DNA of 64,000 nt from JBLEFH01 sp047345645 (GTDB lineage: Bacteria > Pseudomonadota > Alphaproteobacteria > Rhodobacterales > Rhodobacteraceae): assembly GCA_047345645.1 (NCBI GenBank), contig JBLEFH010000008.1, one strand, 5' to 3'. This document shows positions 7,612 to 15,754 of this stretch, piece by piece. Below the pieces are notes generated by a model. That model was not told the origin of the DNA and made no database searches. It worked only from the letters and a program-made list of their open reading frames with translations. Each line of letters begins with the position of its first letter. Positions within the stretch are counted from its first letter, which is position 1. Both the position numbers and the translations under genes were made by a program.

Positions 7612-7640
7612 TCTCTACATCAGAGCGTTCGCTAAGTCAA
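7612..7640 (-). promoter_or_regulatory. Putative sigma-70 promoter of the GTA cluster
   Basis: Minus-strand TTGACT (7640-7635) and TAGAGA (7617-7612) are separated by exactly 17 bases, in the 145-base gap between mltG and g1. It starts just 4 bases after the mltG stop codon. A transcript from it would have a leader of about 100 bases containing the 7565-7586 hairpin before g1. Assignment is by consensus match only. Confidence 0.5.
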
Positions 7641-7643
7641 GCG

Positions 7644-8708
7644 CTAATTTCCGCCAGCGGTGCTGTCGCCGCCCTCCGGGCCGACCTCTTCGCTCCCGGA
7701 ATCCGCCGCTTCCGCCTCGGCGGCAGCGGCCCGTTCGGCCTCGATCTGCCGCCATTTCACCACATTCGCCTCATGCTCCGCGAGCGTTGTGGCAAAGGCG
7801 TGACCGCCCGTCCCGTCGGCGACGAAATAGACATAATCGCTCTCCGCCGGGTTCAGCGCCGCCGCAATGGCGAGCCGCCCCGGATTGGCGATCGGCGTCG
7901 GCGGCAGGCCGGAGATCACATAGGTGTTGTAAGGCGTTTCCGCATCCAGCTCGCTGCGGCGAATCCCCCGCCCCAGCGTGCCCTCGCCCATAGTGATTCC
8001 ATAAATCACCGTCGGGTCGGTTTGCAGGCGCATCCCTTGCTCCAGACGGTTGGTGAACACAGCAGAAACCAGCTCCCGCTCGCTCGCCACACCCGTCTCT
8101 TTCTCAATGATAGAGGCCAGAATCAGCGCCTCTTCCGGGGTCTCCACCGCCGCATCCTCGGCGCGATTCTCCCATTCCTCCGCCAGAATCTGCTCCTGCG
8201 CCTCACTCATCAGCGCGATCACCGATTCGCGGCTGGCATTGCGGCTCACCCCATAGGTGTTGGGCGCAAGCGAGCCCTCCGGCGGGATCTCCGTGATCTC
8301 CCCGGTCAGAAACTCCACCGAATTGAGAAGCTGCACCACTTGCCAACTCGTCAGCCCCTCCGGCACGGTCACATTCCAGGAAATCGTCCGCCCGGAGGTC
8401 ACAATATCCAGCACCTGCGCCATGGACGCGCCCGCCGGGATCTCATATTCCCCGAATTTCAGATCGCCTTCCTTGCCCAGATAGCGCGCCCCAATGCGGA
8501 ACAGGCTGGCATTGGAAATGATCCCTTCCTCGGCCAGCGCCTGCGAGACGCCGCCCATGCTGCCGCCGCGCGGCACCTCGAAGATCACCATATCCTCGGT
8601 CGTGCCGCCCTCTTCAAACTGCGCCTTGCCCCAATAGACAACGCCGACCGCCACCGCAAAAAGGACGATCAGAACCGTCAGAACATTGGCCACAAAATGC
8701 CGTGCCAT
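7644..8708 (-). CDS. mltG: Endolytic murein transglycosylase MltG
   Basis: A 354-residue YceG/MltG protein that cleaves nascent peptidoglycan at the inner membrane and helps set glycan length. One N-terminal transmembrane helix (residues 5-26), a LysM-like region, then the catalytic domain with ILASIIEKETG (catalytic Glu near residue 202), NRLEQGMRLQTDPTVIYG and the C-terminal YNTYVISGLPPTPIANPG. The ATG at 8706-8708 overlaps the fabF stop (TGA at 8708-8710) by one base; a GTG one codon earlier is possible. The C-terminus is extended by an acidic Ala/Glu/Ser-rich tail. Coupled to fabF, as in many Rhodobacterales. Confidence 0.95.
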   Translation of the reverse strand: MARHFVANVLTVLIVLFAVAVGVVYWGKAQFEEGGTTEDMVIFEVPRGGSMGGVSQALAEEGIISNASLFRIGARYLGKEGDLKFGEYEIPAGASMAQVLDIVTSGRTISWNVTVPEGLTSWQVVQLLNSVEFLTGEITEIPPEGSLAPNTYGVSRNASRESVIALMSEAQEQILAEEWENRAEDAAVETPEEALILASIIEKETGVASERELVSAVFTNRLEQGMRLQTDPTVIYGITMGEGTLGRGIRRSELDAETPYNTYVISGLPPTPIANPGRLAIAAALNPAESDYVYFVADGTGGHAFATTLAEHEANVVKWRQIEAERAAAAEAEAADSGSEEVGPEGGDSTAGGN

Positions 8709-9967
8709 CACTTCACCCGTTTAAAGATCACCGATGCGTTGGTCCCGCCAAAGCCGAAACTGTTCGACAGGGCCACATCTATTTGTTTTTCCACTGGTTT
8801 CTTCGGCGCGAGGTTCAGATCCGTCTCCACGTCGATATCCTCCAGATTGAGCGTCGGCGGCGCGATATTGTCCCGGATCGCGAGGATCGAGAAAATCGCC
8901 TCGATCGCCCCCGCAGCGCCGAGCAAATGCCCCGTGGCCGATTTGGTGGAACTCATCACCGTGTCCTTGGCATGATCGCCCAACAGGCGGCCCACGGCCC
9001 CAAGCTCAATGCCATCGGCCATGGTCGAGGTGCCATGCGCGTTGACGTAATCAATATCGCTGACCTCAAGCCCCGCACGCTCCACCGCCGCTTTCATCGA
9101 GCGGTAGCCGCCATCGCCATCGCTGGCCGGGGCCGTGATGTGATAGGCATCGCCCGAGAGGCCATAGCCCACCACTTCCGCGTAAATCGTCGCCCCGCGC
9201 GCAACCGCGTGGTCATACTCTTCGAGCACAACCACCCCCGCGCCTTCACCCATGACAAACCCGTCGCGGTTCTTGTCATAAGGCCGGCTCGCCGCTTTCG
9301 GATCGTCGCGATATTTCGTCGAGAGCGCTTTACAGGCGTTGAACCCGGCAATCCCCAACTCGCAAATCGAGGCTTCCGCCCCGCCCGCGACCATCACATC
9401 GGCATCGCCCAGCATAATCAGCCGCGCCGCATCGCCAATCGCATGCGCGCCCGTCGAGCAGGCCGTCACGACCGCATGGTTCGGCCCCTTGAAGCCGTAA
9501 CGGATCGACACCTGACCGCTCACTAGGTTAATCAGCGAGCCGGGAATAAAGAAGGGCGACACCCGCCGCGGCCCTTTTTCCTTGAGCAAAATCGCCGTGT
9601 CCGCAATGGTCGAGAGCCCGCCAATGCCGGAGCCGATCATCACCCCGGTGCGCAGGCGCTCCTCTTCATCTTCCGGCGTCCAGCCCGCATCCTTCACCGC
9701 CATATCGGCGGCGGCCATCCCGTAAAGGATGAACGGATCGACCTTGCGCTGCTCCTTCGGCTCCATGAACTCATCGGGGTTGAACGTGCCGCCGGACCCG
9801 TCGCCATAGGGCACTTCGCAGGCGTAATTCGTCGCCAGATGGTCAGCATCGAATTTCGTGATCGTCCCCGCCCCGGACTGCCCGTCCAAGAGCCGCGACC
9901 ATGTCTCCTCGACACCGCTCGCCAGCGGCGTGACCATCCCCAAACCCGTAACTACAACCCGGCGCAT
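8708..9967 (-). CDS. fabF: Beta-ketoacyl-ACP synthase II
   Basis: A 419-residue condensing enzyme that elongates acyl-ACP with malonyl-ACP. The catalytic triad is visible: Cys in VVTACSTGAHAIGD (about residue 170), His in NAHGTSTMADG (about 311) and His in KSATGHLLGAAGA (about 347). The start at 9965-9967 (MRRVVVTGLGMVTP) is preceded by GAGGTG; a GTG three codons upstream would add MNA. It follows acpP in the same direction after a terminator, so it may be expressed partly from its own promoter. Confidence 0.97.
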   Translation of the reverse strand: MRRVVVTGLGMVTPLASGVEETWSRLLDGQSGAGTITKFDADHLATNYACEVPYGDGSGGTFNPDEFMEPKEQRKVDPFILYGMAAADMAVKDAGWTPEDEEERLRTGVMIGSGIGGLSTIADTAILLKEKGPRRVSPFFIPGSLINLVSGQVSIRYGFKGPNHAVVTACSTGAHAIGDAARLIMLGDADVMVAGGAEASICELGIAGFNACKALSTKYRDDPKAASRPYDKNRDGFVMGEGAGVVVLEEYDHAVARGATIYAEVVGYGLSGDAYHITAPASDGDGGYRSMKAAVERAGLEVSDIDYVNAHGTSTMADGIELGAVGRLLGDHAKDTVMSSTKSATGHLLGAAGAIEAIFSILAIRDNIAPPTLNLEDIDVETDLNLAPKKPVEKQIDVALSNSFGFGGTNASVIFKRVK

Positions 9968-10076
9968 CGCGTTCACCTCTTATTTTTCGTTGCGGACTGT
10001 TTTATCTGCGCAATCTCGCGGCGTCCAGCGCGCGGCGCGTCACAATGCCGCTGGTTTTGCCGCCATCCGCACAACG

Positions 10077-10103
10077 AAAAACGCCCGGCGTTGCCACCGG
10101 GCG
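10077..10103 (-). terminator. Rho-independent terminator after acpP
   Basis: CGCCCGG at 10082-10088 pairs with CCGGGCG at 10097-10103. On the minus strand the stem is followed by TTTTTCG. It sits 24 bases beyond the acpP stop and would separate abundant acpP mRNA from fabF. Confidence 0.85.
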
Positions 10104-10127
10104 CTTCTCAAGAAATTCGAACGGCTC

Positions 10128-10361
10128 TTACTGCGCGTCTTTGATGAATTTCACAGCGTCGCCAACGGTCTGGATCGACTCAGCGGCGTCATCGGGGATC
10201 TCGATGCCGAACTCTTCTTCGAACGCCATGACCAGCTCAACGGTGTCCAGCGAGTCTGCGCCCAGATCGTCGATAAAGGACGCGCTTTCGGTCACTTTAC
10301 CTTCGTCAACGCTGAGATGCTCAACAACGATTTTCTTTACGCGGTCAGCTACATCGCTCAT
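10128..10361 (-). CDS. acpP: Acyl carrier protein
   Basis: A 77-residue, strongly acidic acyl carrier protein. The phosphopantetheine attachment Ser37 lies in DDLGADSLDTVELVMAFEE. Full length and typical start MSDVADRVKKIV. It sits between fabG and fabF, the usual fatty acid cluster order. It has its own terminator downstream and a likely promoter upstream, consistent with the high level of ACP needed by the cell. Confidence 0.98.
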   Translation of the reverse strand: MSDVADRVKKIVVEHLSVDEGKVTESASFIDDLGADSLDTVELVMAFEEEFGIEIPDDAAESIQTVGDAVKFIKDAQ

Positions 10362-10429
10362 AGATTTCTTCCTTATATCATTATGGGCCGAGCCCGTTTG
10401 ACCGGGCGTCTCCGCCCCCTCACTTCCGC

Positions 10430-10457
10430 GTCATAGCATGAAAAAACCTCATGGCAA
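10430..10457 (-). promoter_or_regulatory. Putative acpP promoter
   Basis: Minus-strand TTGCCA (10457-10452) and TATGAC (10435-10430) with a 16-base spacer, about 70 bases upstream of acpP in the 110-base gap after fabG. The leader then contains a small GCCCG/CGGGC hairpin. Consensus match only. Confidence 0.4.
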
Positions 10458-10471
10458 ACGCGAATTGAGCC

Positions 10472-11209
10472 TTAGAACATCGCCATTCCGCCATTCACAT
10501 GCAAGGTCTGGCCGGTCACATATGCCGCCTCGTCACTTGCAAGATAAAGCGCGGCGGCGGCGATCTCTTTCGCCTCGCCCATGCGGCCCATGGGAATCTG
10601 GCCCGAAATCGCCTCTTTCTGCTTGTCGTTCAGCTTGTCCGTCATCGCCGTGGCAATAAAGCCCGGCGCAACGCAATTGACCGTAATCCCGCGCGTGGCA
10701 ACTTCCTGCGCAAGGCTTTTCGACAGCCCGACGAGACCCGCTTTCGAAGCCGCATAATTGCCCTGCCCCGGATTGCCCGTCGCGCCGACGATCGAGGTGA
10801 CATTGATGATCCGGCCCGCCCGCGCCTTCATCATCGGGCGCATCACGCCCCGGCAAAGCCGCATGGCGCTGGTCAGGTTCACATCGAGAACGCTCTGCCA
10901 TTCCTCGTCGCTCATGCGCATGAACACATTGTCCCGCGTGATCCCGGCATTGTTGACCAGAATATCCACCGAGCCCATGGCCTCCGCCGCCTGTTTCGGC
11001 AGCGCCTCCACGGCTGCGGCGTCGGACAAGTTGCAAGGCAGCACATGCACGCGCTCCCCCAGCTCATCCGCCAGCGCCTTCAACGGCGCCTCACGCGTGC
11101 CGGAAATCCCAACGGTCGCGCCGGCAGCATGAAGCGCCCGCGCAATCTCGCCGCCAATCCCGCCAGACGCGCCGGTAATCAGGGCATTTTTGCCTGTCAG
11201 ATCAAACAT
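10472..11209 (-). CDS. fabG: 3-oxoacyl-ACP reductase
   Basis: A 245-residue short-chain dehydrogenase that reduces 3-ketoacyl-ACP with NADPH. The cofactor motif TGASGGIGGEIA is at residues 15-26, LVNNAGITRDN follows near residue 85, and the Ser-Tyr-Lys triad includes YAASKAGL near residue 152. The C-terminus ends YVTGQTLHVNGGMAMF, the classical FabG ending. It lies between fabD and acpP on the same strand. Confidence 0.97.
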   Translation of the reverse strand: MFDLTGKNALITGASGGIGGEIARALHAAGATVGISGTREAPLKALADELGERVHVLPCNLSDAAAVEALPKQAAEAMGSVDILVNNAGITRDNVFMRMSDEEWQSVLDVNLTSAMRLCRGVMRPMMKARAGRIINVTSIVGATGNPGQGNYAASKAGLVGLSKSLAQEVATRGITVNCVAPGFIATAMTDKLNDKQKEAISGQIPMGRMGEAKEIAAAALYLASDEAAYVTGQTLHVNGGMAMF

Positions 11210-11267
11210 ATCTCTGTCCTTCTTTAGTCCTTACCGAAGGTTTAGCGCATCTTTTTCAATGCGATAA

Positions 11268-11310
11268 GGGCGGATTTTAAAGCACGGAAATTCCCGTTCG
11301 AAATCCGCCC
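11268..11310 (-). repeat. Inverted repeat between fabD and fabG
   Basis: GGGCGGATTT at 11268-11277 and AAATCCGCCC at 11301-11310 form a perfect 10-bp inverted repeat with a 23-base loop, 8 bases after the fabD stop on the minus strand. There is no T-run after it (TTATCGC), so it is more likely an mRNA processing or stability element, or a weak terminator, than a strong terminator. Confidence 0.4.
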
Positions 11311-11317
11311 CTTAGCC

Positions 11318-12256
11318 TTAACTCTTCGCGCGCTCTGCCGCCGCTGTCACCTGATCCGGCGTGCCGACCGCCAGCGTCTCGATCCCCTTGTCGATCCGCT
11401 TGACCATGCCCGAAAGCGCCTTGCCCGCGCCGATCTCCCAGGCCTCGGTCACACCCTGCTGGCCCATCCACGCGACACTCTCGCGCCAGCGCACCGAGCC
11501 CGTGACCTGCTCGACCAGAAGCCGCCGGATCTCGTCCGGGTCCGTCACCGCAGCGGCGCGCACATTGGCCACCACCGGCACTTTCGGCGCAGCGATCGTG
11601 ACCTCGGCCAGCGCTTCCTCCATCCGGTCCGCCGCGGGCTGCATCAGCGCGCAATGGAACGGCGCGCTCACCGGCAGAAGCAGCGCCCGTTTCGCGCCCT
11701 TCTCCTTGGCAATCTCGGTCGCGCGCTCCACCGCCGCCTTGTCGCCGGAAATCACCACCTGCGACGGGTCATTGTCATTGGCCGCCTGGCAAACCTGCCC
11801 CTGCGCGGCTTCCTCGGCCACCGCCTGCGCGGTCTCGAAATCAAGCCCGAGCAGCGCCGCCATCGCCCCCTCGCCAACCGGCACCGCCGCCTGCATGGCC
11901 TCCCCGCGAATCCGCAGAAGTTTCGCCGTATCGGACAGCGACAGCGCCCCCGCCGCCGCGAGCGCCGAATACTCGCCCAGAGAATGCCCGGCCACGAAAT
12001 TCGCCGCATCCACCGAAACGCCCTCCGCCTCCAGCGCCGCCATGGCCGCCAGCGAGGTCGCCATCAGCGCCGGCTGCGCGTTTTTCGTGAGGGTCAGCTC
12101 CTCCGCATCGCCCTCCCAAATCAATTGGGACAGCTTTTCCCCCAACGCCGCATCCACCTCATCGAACACGGCTTTGGCGGCCGGATAAGCCTCCGCCAGA
12201 TCCTTGCCCATCCCAATCGCCTGCGCCCCCTGTCCGGGAAACAAAAAAGCCCGCAT
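11318..12256 (-). CDS. fabD: Malonyl-CoA:ACP transacylase
   Basis: A 312-residue FabD that loads malonyl groups onto ACP. MRAFLFPGQGAQAIGMG at the start carries the family Gln-containing oxyanion motif; the nucleophile is Ser in AGHSLGEYSAL (about residue 92) and the catalytic His is in PVSAPFHCALM (about residue 200). The ATG at 12254-12256 is preceded by GGAGG at five bases, better than the upstream in-frame start at 12268. First gene of the fabD-fabG-acpP-fabF run. Confidence 0.97.
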   Translation of the reverse strand: MRAFLFPGQGAQAIGMGKDLAEAYPAAKAVFDEVDAALGEKLSQLIWEGDAEELTLTKNAQPALMATSLAAMAALEAEGVSVDAANFVAGHSLGEYSALAAAGALSLSDTAKLLRIRGEAMQAAVPVGEGAMAALLGLDFETAQAVAEEAAQGQVCQAANDNDPSQVVISGDKAAVERATEIAKEKGAKRALLLPVSAPFHCALMQPAADRMEEALAEVTIAAPKVPVVANVRAAAVTDPDEIRRLLVEQVTGSVRWRESVAWMGQQGVTEAWEIGAGKALSGMVKRIDKGIETLAVGTPDQVTAAAERAKS

Positions 12257-12324
12257 ATGCTCCTCCAAATTTTCGGTGAGACTAGCGGGGGTTGAGGGGA
12301 AGGGCTAGGGAAGATTCTGGCTGG

Positions 12325-13341
12325 CTATCTTCTTCTGAATTTCGCTTTGCGCCCTATACGTATCCTGACGCCACGATCTTTAAGTTGCTGTTGCATCAAC
12401 ACCGCGAAACGGTTTTCCCAGCCATCGGTATGAACTATACGGTCAAATCCACTCGCTTTGGATTTGAGAAGTTCACTACGGGATTTTTGAGATAACTCTT
12501 TCCAATCTTCGTAAAGAACGTATAGCGCATTGCCGTATTTCAAGTTTTCGAAAACCACCAAATCATCGGAATATTTTGCTCCGATATAGTAGTCGTTACC
12601 GCCCATACCGCGAAGATAATTCTGAGGTTCATATGCGTCGAATAAGCGCATTCTCTCCTCAATCACATCCTTTAGTTCCTCAGATATCGGCTTTCCATCC
12701 TTACTAGAAAAGGTTCTGATTACATCGTCAACGTTTTCTGGCGGAAAGACTTCCCAGTCCAGCTCGCTTGTGAAAGTGACTTTAGGATTACCACCATCCG
12801 CGATACCAACATCACCGACATTCTCTTGTAGCAGATTCAAAGCAAACAATAAGTCATCTTCGAAAGAGATGGAGTTTCTTGGGATCGGTTCGTCAATAGC
12901 GAATACAACATTAAACGAGCCGTCAGGATTAGAGCGCTTAACTTCAATTTCGATTGAAAATAAGTATGGCGGATGCTGGTCACGCTCATAAACCTCTCTA
13001 GGAATTGCAACTGTCGTCCAATCGTTTCGAGCAGAATCACCATAAATTAGTATATCTTGGTAGTAATACTTCGTAATCTTGGGAAGATCCTTCCTTACCA
13101 CCTCCCAACCATCAACGTTTTTTCGAGAAAATCGACCTGTATTTAAATTAGGAATAATTGACCAGGACTTATCAGGCTTGCAGCTTTCCTGATCTAAATT
13201 TACGTGCCCATAGACATCTTTTACTATATCTTCCTCAGTTAACTGCTTAGCAACGATGACCTTGACCGTTTCGCTACCCAAGTCATCCAGTCTTTTTACA
13301 ACTTGGGGCGGTATTTTTCGAAAACTTTTCCATTTAACCAT
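12325..13341 (-). CDS. Protein of unknown function, low-GC gene inserted between fabD and rpsF
   Basis: A 338-residue soluble protein I do not recognise. It is rich in Lys, Asp, Ile and Asn, unlike its Ala/Arg-rich neighbours, and its DNA is much more AT-rich with codons such as AAA, AAT and ATA. No transmembrane segment or signal peptide is seen. The middle is acidic and beta-strand-like (PYLFSIEIEVKRSNPDGSFN); the C-terminal part contains ALYVLYEDWKELSQKSRSEL and FDRIVHTDGWENRF and ends in a very basic tail RIRIGRKAKFRRR that could bind nucleic acid. Start ATG at 13339-13341; a TTG three codons earlier is also in frame. Base composition and a palindromic upstream region argue for horizontal acquisition as a single-gene cargo. 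Confidence 0.75.
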   Translation of the reverse strand: MVKWKSFRKIPPQVVKRLDDLGSETVKVIVAKQLTEEDIVKDVYGHVNLDQESCKPDKSWSIIPNLNTGRFSRKNVDGWEVVRKDLPKITKYYYQDILIYGDSARNDWTTVAIPREVYERDQHPPYLFSIEIEVKRSNPDGSFNVVFAIDEPIPRNSISFEDDLLFALNLLQENVGDVGIADGGNPKVTFTSELDWEVFPPENVDDVIRTFSSKDGKPISEELKDVIEERMRLFDAYEPQNYLRGMGGNDYYIGAKYSDDLVVFENLKYGNALYVLYEDWKELSQKSRSELLKSKASGFDRIVHTDGWENRFAVLMQQQLKDRGVRIRIGRKAKFRRR

Positions 13342-13376
13342 ATCAATCAATCCATTTTGTATCTCATCAAGCGAAG

Positions 13377-13398
13377 CACACTATATATAGTAGTGTGT
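13377..13398. promoter_or_regulatory. AT-rich palindromic element, possible operator
   Basis: CACACTA at 13377-13383 and TAGTGTG at 13391-13397 form an inverted repeat, and within it ACTATATATAGT at 13380-13391 is a perfect 12-bp palindrome. It lies about 36 bases upstream of the low-GC gene and is followed on plus by TATTTTTTC. It could be an operator for self-regulation of that gene, or a terminator insulating the rpsF side from antisense transcription. Confidence 0.4.
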
Positions 13399-13424
13399 AT
13401 TTTTTCAATGAGAAATCAATTCCC

Positions 13425-13453
13425 TTGCCCCGCCCCCCAAAACCCGCTAAGGA
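13425..13453 (+). promoter_or_regulatory. Putative rpsF operon promoter
   Basis: TTGCCC (13425-13430) and TAAGGA (13448-13453) with a 17-base spacer, about 100 bases upstream of rpsF. The leader that follows contains CCTTCC/GGAAGG (13460-13475 area) and further GC-rich pairs and could include the S6:S18 autoregulatory site known from this operon in other bacteria, but I could not match that motif with certainty. Confidence 0.35.
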
Positions 13454-13551
13454 CCAGCCTTCCCCGGAAGGTATTGCAACGCGTGGCCTCTCCGAAGCGG
13501 GCCGGGGTTTTATTCCGCTGACAGAAGCGCGCCGAAAAAATGGTGAACGAT

Positions 13552-13911
13552 ATGGCTCTCTATGAGCATGTCTTTATTTCGCGGCAGGACCTGTCCTCCG
13601 CGCAGGCCGAAGAGCTCGTCGAGCATTTCGGTCAGATCCTTGCCGACAATGGCGGCAAGGTCGTCGATCAGGAGATCTGGGGCCTCAAGACCCTCGCTTA
13701 CAAAATCGACAAGAACCGCAAAGGCCATTACGCCTTCCTGCGCTCCGACGCCCCGTCGGAAGCCGTGCAGGAAATGGAGCGTCTGATGCGCCTGCATGAT
13801 GATGTCATGCGTGTCCTGACCGTGCGTGTTGACGAGCATGAAGAAGGCCCCTCGGCCTATCTCGCCGCCAAGAACGCCAAGGAAGAGCGCAAGTCGCGCA
13901 ACCGCGACTAA
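13552..13911 (+). CDS. rpsF: 30S ribosomal protein S6
   Basis: A 119-residue S6 protein beginning MALYEHVFISRQDLSSAQAE, with the conserved WGLKTLAYKIDKNRKGHYAFL and MRLHDDVMRVLTVRVDEHEE blocks. An in-frame ATG four codons upstream is less likely; the homologous N-terminus and the GGTGA sequence before 13552 support this start. First gene of rpsF-rpsR-rplI, partner of S18 on the 30S platform. Confidence 0.98.
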   Translation: MALYEHVFISRQDLSSAQAEELVEHFGQILADNGGKVVDQEIWGLKTLAYKIDKNRKGHYAFLRSDAPSEAVQEMERLMRLHDDVMRVLTVRVDEHEEGPSAYLAAKNAKEERKSRNRD

Positions 13912-13934
13912 GCTTTAGCAAAAGGATATAAGAC

Positions 13935-14162
13935 ATGGCACAAAAACCGTTTTTCCGCCGTCGCAAGACCGACCCGTTCGAGGGTCCGGATGCGCCGAAG
14001 ATCGATTATAAAGACGTGAAACTGCTCCAGCGCTACGTGTCCGAGCGCGGCAAGATCGTCCCGTCCCGCATCACCGCCGTGAAGGGCAAAAACCAGCGCA
14101 AGCTCGCTCAGGCGATCAAACGTGCGCGGTTCCTGGCGCTGCTGCCTTATTCTGTGAAGTAA
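13935..14162 (+). CDS. rpsR: 30S ribosomal protein S18
   Basis: A 75-residue S18 protein, with IDYKDVKLLQRYVSERGKIV, SRITAVKGKNQRKLAQAIKR and the terminal RARFLALLPYS, all highly conserved. AAAGGATAT precedes the ATG. It lies 23 bases after rpsF and 10 bases before rplI, forming the standard S6-S18-L9 operon; S18 binds S6 in the small subunit. Confidence 0.99.
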   Translation: MAQKPFFRRRKTDPFEGPDAPKIDYKDVKLLQRYVSERGKIVPSRITAVKGKNQRKLAQAIKRARFLALLPYSVK

Positions 14163-14172
14163 GGAGACCATC

Positions 14173-14802
14173 ATGGAAGTCGTACTTCTCGAACGCGTCG
14201 CCAAACTGGGCAATATGGGGGAAGTTGTCTCCGTCAAGCCGGGTTTCGCACGCAATTTCCTCTTCCCGCAGAAAAAGGCTCTGCGCGCGTCGAAAGAAAA
14301 TCTCGCTGTGTTTGAAGCCCAGCGTGCGCAGCTGGAGGCGAAAAACGCCGAAGCCCGCACCGAGGCCGAAAAAGAGCTCGGCAAGATCGACGGCAAGAAG
14401 TTCATCCTGATTCGCGCTGCTTCCGAGCGCGGTGCGCTGTTCGGCTCGGTCACGCCGTCCGATGTGGCCGCGTCGCTCTCTGAGGCTGGCGTCGATGTGG
14501 ATAAGCGTCAGGTCAATATCGACCGTCCGATCAAGGAGCTGGGCCTGCACGATCTCATCGTGACCCTGCACCCGGAAGTCGAAGCGACCATCACGGTCAA
14601 CGTCGCGCGCAACGCCGATGAAGCCGAGCTTCAGGCGTCGGGCAAGACCATTCAGGACGCTGCTGCGGAAGAAGAAGCCGCTGCGGAAGCCGATCTCGAA
14701 GCGCTGTTCGAGGACATCAACGCCGCCGCTGGCGACGACGAAGACCTCGCCGAGCAGATCACTTCGGATGAAGATGAGGCCGAGGACGAAGACGAGGCGT
14801 AA
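14173..14802 (+). CDS. rplI: 50S ribosomal protein L9 with acidic C-terminal extension
   Basis: A 209-residue L9 protein. The N-terminal domain MEVVLLERVAKLGNMGEVV and the RNFLFPQKKALRAS helix are classic; the connecting helix and C-terminal domain follow to about residue 150 (LHPEVEATITVNVARN). The last 45 or so residues are an acidic Ala/Glu/Asp-rich tail (ITSDEDEAEDEDEA at the end), an extension common in Rhodobacterales L9 and absent from E. coli L9 (about 150 residues). Followed by a strong terminator. Confidence 0.98.
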   Translation: MEVVLLERVAKLGNMGEVVSVKPGFARNFLFPQKKALRASKENLAVFEAQRAQLEAKNAEARTEAEKELGKIDGKKFILIRAASERGALFGSVTPSDVAASLSEAGVDVDKRQVNIDRPIKELGLHDLIVTLHPEVEATITVNVARNADEAELQASGKTIQDAAAEEEAAAEADLEALFEDINAAAGDDEDLAEQITSDEDEAEDEDEA

Positions 14803-14824
14803 GCCGGTCTTCCAACTCTCGCAG

Positions 14825-14853
14825 AAAGCCCCGGTTCGCGCCGGGGCTTTTTT
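14825..14853 (+). terminator. Rho-independent terminator of the rpsF-rpsR-rplI operon
   Basis: AAAGCCCCGG (14825-14834) pairs with CCGGGGCTTT (14841-14850) around TTCGCG, followed by three more T residues and C. A textbook terminator 23 bases beyond rplI. Confidence 0.95.
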
Positions 14854-14953
14854 CGTTTGGGGTGAGCGGGTTAGAGTGCTTTCCTAAATCACATCGTTCT
14901 GCCGAAACAGGCGGTTTAGTTGCCTTACCCTTCACCATACCGGACAGCGCGCC

Positions 14954-15754
14954 TTAATTCGCCTTCCCCTCCAGAACACCCGTCAGCGTCGGCGTATAAG
15001 TCGCCTCCACCATCCCCCAATATTGCTGCCCTTCTCCGCGCGTATAAGCAGTCGGCGTGCCGATCAGCCGCACCGTCTCGCCGGTCTCGATCACCCCGAT
15101 CCGCGGCACGCCGCTATAGTAAAGATCGTCGTCCGGAGGGATCCCAAGCCGCAGATTGGCACTGCTTTTCAAGGTTAACGCCGTATCGGCCCGCAGCGCG
15201 TCCGGGGGCGGCGCATCGCGCAAAGTGCTGTCCTCGGTCCACACATCGCGCACCGGGTCAAACGTCCCGAGCCAGATCGCGCCTGTCCCCTTACGCGGCG
15301 CAATCGTCACCAGCGGCGCGGTCACTTCCCCCTGCCCGGCCAGCCCCGGCGCGGGCGCCACGACCATCGGCGGCACGGCGTCCCCCACCGTCATCCGAGA
15401 CATCTCAAATTGCCGCTCCCCCTTCATCAGCGTCTTGATCCGCGCATTCATCTCCGTGATCTGCTGCTCGCTCGCCTCGACCTTCGCGACCATGGCCACG
15501 AACTCCTCGCCCGTGATCGCCAGATCCGTCCCATTGACCTCCAGCACCATCCCACCGCCACCCAGCGAGAAGCCGCGGCTCAGGTCCACGATCCCGCGAT
15601 CCTTGAGCAAACTCAAGAAGATAAGGACAAGAAAGAACACGCCCAGAACCTTCAGAAACAGCTCGCATGGCGCGCGCAGCCAGGAGAAGCTGGACTCCTC
15701 CGGGCTACGCCGATGCGCGGTCAAATCCCCGCGCGGTTCGCTCTGTTCGGCCAT
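14954..15754 (-). CDS. Membrane-anchored protein of unknown function with coiled coil
   Basis: A 266-residue protein with a cytoplasmic N-terminus, one transmembrane helix near residues 33-55 (ELFLKVLGVFFLVLIFLSLL), a helical segment with AMVAKVEASEQQITEMNARIKTL that suggests a coiled coil near residues 85-110, and a C-terminal periplasmic domain of mixed strands (residues 150-266; LRLGIPPDDDLYYSG, GETVRLIGTPTAYTRG) that could be SH3-like. The ATG at 15754 follows GGGAGG at seven bases. I do not recognise the family. It is transcribed toward the rplI terminator region and is not obviously in an operon. Confidence 0.7.
   Translation of the reverse strand: MAEQSEPRGDLTAHRRSPEESSFSWLRAPCELFLKVLGVFFLVLIFLSLLKDRGIVDLSRGFSLGGGGMVLEVNGTDLAITGEEFVAMVAKVEASEQQITEMNARIKTLMKGERQFEMSRMTVGDAVPPMVVAPAPGLAGQGEVTAPLVTIAPRKGTGAIWLGTFDPVRDVWTEDSTLRDAPPPDALRADTALTLKSSANLRLGIPPDDDLYYSGVPRIGVIETGETVRLIGTPTAYTRGEGQQYWGMVEATYTPTLTGVLEGKAN

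Noticed and set aside
1..7643. Complete prophage with attachment sites
   Set aside because: No integrase, repressor, lysis or attachment repeat near mltG; gene order matches a gene transfer agent.
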